Positions 56,869-64,000 of a stretch of DNA of 64,000 bases are shown one piece after another. Under the pieces are notes generated by a model. It saw nothing but the letters and a program-made list of their open reading frames with translations. It did not search any database and was not told the DNA's origin. The translations under genes were made by a program, and so were the position numbers. Numbering within the stretch: the stretch's first letter is position 1; the number at the start of each line of letters is the position of its first letter. Origin of the DNA: Diphasiastrum complanatum. Its lineage: Eukaryota; Streptophyta; Lycopodiopsida; Lycopodiales; Lycopodiaceae. The stretch is from NCBI GenBank assembly GCA_029204225.1, contig MU831543.1:312001-376000 (forward strand), written 5' to 3'.

Positions 56869-59800
56869 CACCCTTAGGTATGATCTTCATGCATCAATGA
56901 TCAAGATTAGAGAGTGAAATTCATGGTTTTGAGTGTGGTTGAGGATCTCGACTAGCTTCCAAGGGATTTTGGCATCAAGAGGGGCCAAAATCGTGATGAT
57001 TTGGATATGAAAAATACAATACAAACTACTTGTGCTCAGAGCATGTGTGGAATGCCCCCACTTTAAGGATTTATTGTGTTCTATGTGGTGATCCAAATTG
57101 TGTAAGTAAATATGTTGTGACTGAGTTCTCCTTAATTGCACAGATTTTATGCAATATATAAGATTATTGTTCCCTCAGGGATGGTGAAAATTGGTGATTA
57201 GTACTCTTGTTGTGATTATGAATAGTAGAATTTTGGTTATCAACAAATATTTGATTAATAGGGAGCCAATACTTCCTTAGTATTGAAAAAGGCTAACAAA
57301 AAGAAACATCGAACTGAGTTCCAACAGGACTCCTAGTGAGGCTATCAGACTCCACAATTACAACTGAAGTCTAATAGTTCGCTTCATCGACAATTGAACA
57401 CATCTTTATCAGAGTTAATCGACCAGGGCTTAAACAAAATACTGTTCTACTAATTCAGAACACTCAGTTCCCACGATTAGATTCATGAATTGACAAAGCA
57501 TTGCTCAAACCAACAAATGTAGTCATCAGTGAACGACAACTTCGACATTCTAGATGGAGATCAACGATAAACATCGGTTCTCTCTTCTAAACAGGTATTG
57601 TGACATGCTACAAATTAAAGACTTGGTGCTTTATCTTATCCGATACGATCGACAAACTGGATAAGAGGTTTATCCATCTGATATCTCACTACTGAATGTA
57701 CGACTGTAAGAAGTTGCATTATAGTCACAACATTAATGTTCGTTCTTAGTAGTGAGCAATGTTTAGTTCTTTATCAATCGATTCTTATATGGCAGTAAGA
57801 ATTGAACAAAAGATCAAAAAGAACTATCCATCTGATTCCTCTACTGTGTACGACAAAACTCTGAATGCTTAGTGTTACATACACTCTCAACGACGAAAAA
57901 GATGTGAACTCTCAATGATCAACTACAATGAAAGAGGAAATACATATAGTCGCGAGTACGCAATCGGCACACCCCTCTGATAGGAAGGTGTGACGTTGAA
58001 CGTAATTTAAGCTTATCCATTTAAAGCTAATAGTATGTCGACATGTGTTTTATTACTGATGTGGCATAGTGCCATGTCATTGTTAACTCATTAGGTGATG
58101 ACACATGTATAGTCACAACGGTAGAGTGAGACGCGAAGGCACCGACAAATCTTGAGAATATTTGATATTCAATCTTATCCAGTTATTAAGTCGGTGTCGT
58201 TACATATCTTCCTTTGATAAAGTTCATTTCTTTATAGGGACTTCGACATAAGGCCTTCAATATATATATTTCTTCTTATTTTGGTTCCTTAGTCTTCTCA
58301 TGTATACCAATTAATAAAGAAAAAGACGAATGTATTACTTTATTCATCTTTATGACTTTAGTAAGGTATCACAAAATACTTGTTGGAGAGCTATGTGAGT
58401 GTAGATTTAGGTGCAAGAGATCTCAAGTGAATTGATTCACTATATATCAAGTTATTGGCATTTGTTTGGAGGTAGGTTGGGCACCCAACCTAGTGACTTT
58501 CGCCAAAGAGCACAAAATCTTGGTGGTTGCATAAAAAAAAACTCAAGGTGGCATTGTCAATGTAGGTTTTGAGAGTTCTAGATGAGATTTTAAGATCCTA
58601 GTCACATTGTTTCACTCCTACTCATAGCTCTTAACTGTTTTTTTGGCTTGAAATAGAGTCATAGAGGTGTGTGAAACTAATGTGTAGTGTGTGATCCAAA
58701 CTATCTTGGAGTTCCTTCATTTTTCAAAGGCAAGATCTAATAACTTTGATTGGCATTGGTGGAGAGATTGATCTCTCCTTTGTAATCAAGATCTTACTAA
58801 GTGGATCTAGCTCTTTGAAACACATATCTTAGTGAGAGAGAAAATCACACTTTTTGAGACTTCAAATTCAGCCTAAGAGTGGGGGATGAATTGCATACAT
58901 CAAGTTTGATGTGAAAAATTGCTTGAAAAACAAGGTTTTGAGAGCTAGTTTGGACATAGTTTGCAATCAAGTGGATTTTGAGATCAAAAGGGATCAAAAT
59001 TATGATGAATTCATCCATGCTGGGTACTATACGGACTAAGGTGCTCAGGCACGTGTGAGATCACCAAAATTTGGATGCTTGGTGTTTCTCCAAGGTAGAT
59101 CCAAATCTAGTGTATGTTTGCTTCTTGGAGAGCTAGTAAAGTCTAACTTGTCATGCAATTGTTTTCAAGCCAAAAAGAGTTGTCTTGAAAAAGTTATAGG
59201 AATTCAAATGAAGGTGGGTAAGGAACCCAACCTAGTGAGACATGCCAAGTAATGCTCATATCTAGCTTAGATAATCACAATTTCATGATTTTGCATTGTC
59301 AATCTAGTTTGTGTGTGATCTAGATGAGATTTTGGTGCCATAGCCACATAGTTTCACACAAATCCATTGTTTTTGAAATGTTTGTGGAGTCCTTGAGTGT
59401 TTTCAAGTGTTTTTGAAGCTCTTGGAGGGAGTTGGCTCAAAGTCTTGGAGTTCTTCATCTTTGGTGTGAGGCAAGAACTAGATACAAGGAGAGATTGACA
59501 TTGGTTGTGAGATTGATCTCACATTGTGTTTGCAAGATCTCATAAAGAGTTGGATTCACTTTCAAGTATCATTCTTATAGAGAGAGAAGCAAAAAATTTC
59601 AGTGGAAAGTAGGCAAGTCTTACTTGTTTGTCCAATAATCTCAAGTTATGAGAGGTCTAGTCAAGATTGGTGGAAATCTAGGACATTGTTTGGGATCAAA
59701 TATTTTCAAATCCATTCCAACTCTCAAGAGGTAGAGTCATTGGTCTTGGTTGAGTACAATAGGGGTGATTGGGTTTGATTTTGGTGTGATTTGATTCAAT

Positions 59801-59947
59801 CTTTGTGATCTAGGCAAGGTCCATTTTTCAAGGTGACTAGTTTTTTGGGTGAATATTAATTCCTAGATTTGTGATCTAGATCTTTTGTAGATCTTTCTAG
59901 ATATTTGATGTGTCCAAATCTAGTGTTTTGAGGGTCACACAATCAAT
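56869..59947 (+). other. Copia leader (element C), with an inserted unassigned block
   Basis: The left part (to about 57,140) and the right part (about 58,390-59,947) resemble each other and the leader of element B; for example GCTCAGGCACGTGTGAGATCACC here against GCTCAGACACGTGTGAAGGAC there. The middle, about 57,150-58,380, has different composition and no match, so it may be an insertion such as a solo LTR; no ends are proven. No coding region is supported. Confidence 0.5.
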
Positions 59948-60384
59948 TTGAAGAGTCATTTCACAAGTTTTTACTTTGTGTACAAGTACTCTCTCATCAT
60001 AGCATCAATAGGAGGCAACCTATTGGAGAAAAGTAAAAGATTCAAATGCTACTATTGTGGCAAGATGGGGCATTTGGCTTTCAAGTGCTACAAGAAGAAA
60101 AAAATGAAAGAAAGCAAGAAGGCAGGCAAGGAAACTTCAGCAATCAAGAGGGAGATGGCTTCAAAAAAGAGGAGTCACTCATGGCATGCATGGGAATACC
60201 GTCAATCTCTATGGAGGATGATCCTTGATGGATTGATAGTGGGGTGAGCTTACATGTCACAAGGCAAATGGAGCATTTCTCTTCTTTTTCATTATGTTCC
60301 AAGAAGTCTATTCTTGTTGTGAAGGGTGCTAATTGTGAGATTTATAGGATAGGAACCATTCCTATTTGGCTTGAATCCAGTTAG
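59948..60384 (+). pseudogene. Copia gag knuckle and protease start (element C, plus strand)
   Basis: A CX2CX4HX4C knuckle (CYYCGKMGHLAFKC) at about 60,045, a lysine-rich stretch, then, in another frame, a stop followed by WIDSG and LHVTRQMEHF, and GTIPIWLES. The protease alanine of DSGA is valine here. Most of gag before the knuckle is missing. At about 60,385 the plus-strand homology ends against the minus-strand element D. Confidence 0.7.
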
Positions 60385-62752
60385 ATATATGAGTCAACCA
60401 ACTAGCTTTCTGTAGAGAGTAATGTTCTCAAAAGACATGTCATTACCTCTTATAGTGAGCTTTACATTTGACTCCATTGGTGTATCACAAGATTTAGCAT
60501 CTACCATATGAAATTTTTTTAGAATATAATTGGCATACTTCTCTTGACAAATGAAAGTAGTTTGAGAAATTTTAAATACCTTTATTCTCAAGATATAATG
60601 CAAAAGACAAAGATCATACACATCAAACTCTTATTTTAGCGCCATCTTGATATCATCAATATTTTGATTGTTGTCTCCACTCAAAATGATATCATCCACA
60701 TAGATTAGAAGAATGATAATATCATTCCCAACAAATCTATAGTAAAGTGAATGATCATACTCACTCATCTTGAAATTTTGAGAAAGTAGAAAAATGTTAA
60801 GCTTAGCAATACCAACTCCTTGGTACTTGCTTAGATCCATACAATTTTTTTTTTTGTAGAAAATACACATGATTAGGCTTTCCATATGAAATGTAGCCCT
60901 CGAGTTGCTCCACAAACATCTCATCCTCAAGATCACCATTCAAGAATGCATTTGTGATATCCAATTGCCATAGATCCCATACTCAAGATCCATTGCTTGG
61001 ATCCACTCCTCTTTTTGTCTTGCTTTCACATGTAGGTTCATCAAAAGAGGTTAGGAAAGCATAGTTTGTACCACGAACAACTTGCTTACTTTTTTCATCA
61101 TAAGTGAGCCTCAAAGATTGTTGCCTTTGCCTTGATGTCCTCCTTGGCTTTTGATTTGAAGTAGGCTCTTCAACATCAACATCCAAAGCATCATCAATCT
61201 CATTAACATCAAGAATGTTAGATCCAACATCCACACCACCACTTGAAAAAACTTTTGGAAAGTTTCCTTCATAGAAAATGACATTTCTTCCAAAAAACTT
61301 GATGTCCTCCTTGGCTTTTGATTTGAAGTAGGCTCTTCAACATCAACATCCAAAGCATCATCAATCTCATTAACATCAAGAATGTTAGATCCAACATCCA
61401 CACCACCACTTGAAAAAACTTTTGAAAAGTTTCCTTCATAGAAAATGACATTTCCAATGACCACTTTCTTAGTCAAAGGAATAAAAACTTTGTAAGCCTT
61501 GCTCACCTCACTATAACCAACAAATATACATTTCCTTGAGGATAGATCATCCTTTGTCCTATCATCAAGACTGATGTTGATATAGCAAATGCATCCAAAA
61601 CTTGACACTTGGCCTTCTACCTAACAAGACTTCAAAAGAGGTTTTTCCATCCAATACTACACTCTGTCATATATTGCATAGAAAATTAGCACACAACAAA
61701 GCTTGATCCCAAAAGGATTTAGGAAGATTTGCACCTAACCTCATGGCTTTGACTCTTTCACATAAGATTCTATTCTTCCTCTCGGCCACTCCATTTTGTT
61801 GTGGTGTCCTTGGGCTTGTGTACTCCCTCTTGATCCCATTTGCATCACAAAATGGTTTGAACTTGGTAGACATGTACTCACCACCATTGTCACTCCTCAA
61901 GCACTTGATCTTTGTAAAGAATTGGACCTCCCTTGCAATCTTGAACTTAAAAAAAGACATACAAACATCTCATCTTTGTTCTTTAGTAGATATACCCAGC
62001 AAAATATACTAAAATCATCAATAAAAGTCACATACATCTCAGTACCTCCATTGCTAATTGTAGTAACACCATGAATATCCGAATGCACAAGTTTAAAAGT
62101 CTTACTTGACCTTGATGGAGATCTCTTGTAAGGTAACCTATGTGACTTTGATAAAGCACATTGCTCACAAACATGATTCAAGCTTGTTAAAGAATTGGGA
62201 AGACAAAAAACAACTTGTCTCTTTGCCATCATCTCCAATGACTTGTAGTTGAGATGCCCCAATCTCTTGTGCCATACATCTTGCATTGACAATTGCTCCT
62301 TTGCCATACATGCAACTTGGTTAGCAACAACACAGACATCAAGTTTGAACAACTTCCCTTGCCTCTTCTCTTTTGCAATCAATTCATCCTCCTTCTTGAT
62401 CAAACAAACATCACCAACAAACTCCACTTTGAATATCTTGTCAAGCATTTGACTCACACTAAGAAGGTTCTTAGTGATAGATGAAATGAATAAAACATCC
62501 TTCAAATTCATATTCCTATTAGTAGAGAGGGAAATAGGAATTGTGCCAATCCCTTTGATTGCACACTTACCATCATTGGCCGTGTAGATTACCTTCTTGT
62601 CACCTCCAAATGCCATCAATGATGAATAGTACTCCTCATGATATATCATGTGATGTAGCTCCACTATCAATCCACCAAGGATCAATATCTCTATGATTAA
62701 CCAACAAGCAAGATGACATAACAAAAGCATCATTTGAATTTTGTTCATCAAC
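60385..62752 (-). pseudogene. Copia pol remnant (element D, minus strand)
   Basis: From 62,752 down: protease (DPWWIDSGATSH), GTIPISLSTNRN, pre-integrase VWHKRLGHLNYKSLEMMAK with CEQCALSK, integrase core ([57 protein letters not shown]), Copia tail (GCICYINISLDDRTKDDLSS, KCIFVGYSEVSKAYKV), then RT. The RT fingers are mostly deleted between WIQAMD and QLDITNAFLNGDLEDE. The active site LIYVDDIILSGDN remains (about 60,677-60,715). RT ends at LYRKLVG. Gag and RNase H are absent, and multiple shifts make it non-functional. Confidence 0.85.
61132..61452. repeat. Tandem duplication of about 167 bp within Copia pol
   Basis: Two adjacent copies share GATGTCCTCCTTGGCTTTTG, CATCATCAATCTCATTAACA and CCTTCATAGAAAATGACATT. 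The offset is 168 bp at one end and 167 at the other, so the second copy reads in another frame on the minus strand. It lies in the linker between integrase and RT of element D. Confidence 0.85.
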
Positions 62753-63621
62753 TGTTGCGTACGGATTTGTTTCGCGAACATATTGTTTTCATTTAGCTTT
62801 ATTTATGCAGAAACCCTCAAGATCCTAGACACACGAATACAGATCACAGAACATAAATAATTCTAGCAATCAAGACAACAAAAATCAAAGAGATGGACAA
62901 GAGAGAGCAACTGTATTATCAGTTTTTGTGTTTTAGAGCGAGATGATCAGTGTCTCGCTCATTGGCAGCCTGACACTCAGCCCTATCGCTGTGTTCTGTT
63001 CATTGGCAGACTTTCATGCACAATTATTTTTGTTTCTCTATTTTTTCTATACTTCCCTTTTTTGCTCTTTTTCTCTCTGTTCATGTTGATCCAAAATTGC
63101 GTTTATATCTCCATTGTGTGGAGTTTACAAGATAGTTAAACAGAGAATTACAAGAGTAGTTAACGCTAATCAACTAGTTAGTTATTCTCTATTATTGCTA
63201 ACTCTTTCAGCTGAGCGTGAAGTTCAAGACACCACGCTTGTTGAGCTGCCATCTAACAGCGCGAAAGATTTTCCTTCATTTTCTTTCGTTTCGTGTCGTG
63301 TCGTTTTGGTCCTAGAGGTATGATTGACTTTCGCGAATTATTTGACCTTCGTTTCGTTGTTAGAAATCAATGATAAACTTCATTGTTACTGTTTACGATG
63401 TACATTAATGTTGACAGTTGTTACCAGTTGTAATTAGCCGTAGACTAGTCTATTAGTCTATTCGTAGGTTTTCTCTCTCTATCAGGGTTCAGGTTTTTTT
63501 TTTTTTTTAATATTCAGTATGAAGTTAGTGTGATAGAGGGCTATTGCGTGTTCTTCTTCCGTCTCCTTACTTGGTGATTGTTTATGGTGAATGCTTGATG
63601 TTGCATTTCTGATTGTTGACA
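62753..63621 (+). repeat. 5' LTR of a plus-strand Copia element (E)
   Basis: The right end is firm: GATTGTTGACA at 63,621 directly precedes a perfect tRNA-Met primer site. The left end is placed at TGTTGCGTACGG (62,753) because homology to element D pol breaks exactly there, implying insertion into D. This makes an LTR of about 870 bp. The body of the element lies beyond the window. Confidence 0.65.
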
Positions 63622-63633
63622 TGGTATCAGAGC
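63622..63633 (+). other. tRNA-Met primer-binding site of element E
   Basis: TGGTATCAGAGC, an exact match to the Copia primer site, right after the LTR end. Confidence 0.92.
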
Positions 63634-64000
63634 TACGATAGTCGTGCGTGTCTGATCAGTGGATACAGCTTGTCACAGGCTCCGCAACGAAGTGAGAAAG
63701 TCCTTCACAGGAGGTGAAAGCTTGGAGAGAGACAAAAACGGCTGAAAAAAATTCTTTTTGATGTATTTTGTAGGTTTTGGAGCTCACAGTTATTAGTGGG
63801 GAATGAAGACACAGTCCCGGAGGCATCGGAAAGGCCAGGGCAGCATCAGACAGATTGAAAATCTGTTGAGTGAAAAAAGTTTTACAATATTTTTTTGAGT
63901 CTTTGTGAAAAGTATCATTTGTCAGAAAGTTGTGCCAAGAAATCTCTCATTTGTTTGTTTGGGGTACTGCAAATCACACCAGATAGTGTCTAGTACTGCC
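63634..64000 (+). other. Leader of Copia element E, to window edge
   Basis: About 370 bp of untranslated leader with no gag start yet. Gag is expected outside the window. Confidence 0.6.

Overview
This is nuclear DNA of a land plant with a large, repeat-rich genome. The evidence is a many-exon host gene with plant-type introns, Ty3/Gypsy elements primed by tRNA-Asp, Ty1/Copia elements primed by initiator tRNA-Met, tRNA-derived SINE heads, LINE remnants and very long GA/CT and AT microsatellites. The species cannot be fixed from the sequence; a fern or gymnosperm would fit as well as a large-genome angiosperm.

Layout. 1-11.3 kb: no convincing host gene, but dispersed hairpin repeats, two SINE heads, microsatellites and short tandem repeats. 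11.3-24.7 kb: two related Gypsy elements in opposite orientation. The minus-strand copy (about 12.9-20.6 kb) sits inside the gag of the plus-strand copy (11.3-12.8 and 20.6-24.7 kb). Both are pseudogenes. 25.3-46.4 kb: the one clear host gene, a BRCT-repeat protein of the plant MEI1 / TopBP1-like family. I could assemble 18 coding exons that stay in phase throughout (3,642 nt, 1,213 codons plus stop). It has a textbook U12-type AT-AC intron and probably one GC-AG intron. Intron 3 (4.1 kb) and intron 8 (9.6 kb) carry transposon debris: antisense LINE fragments, an acidic transposon-like reading frame, a SINE head, GA tracts and hairpin repeats. Intron 8 also holds a complete-ended Copia element (37,062-41,597) with a 5-bp target duplication. 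46.4-51.7 kb: downstream flank, with one unidentified minus-strand reading frame. 51.7-64 kb: a graveyard of related Copia elements in both orientations, including a head-to-head composite LTR with outward-facing primer sites and a 5' LTR running off the right edge.

Function. Only the MEI1-like gene looks functional. By homology it should act in the nucleus in replication-stress or double-strand-break handling, particularly in meiosis. Every transposon coding region read here has stops, frameshifts or deletions in essential domains. Element boundaries given to the base rest on TG/CA ends, primer sites and target duplications read by eye; other boundaries are approximate.
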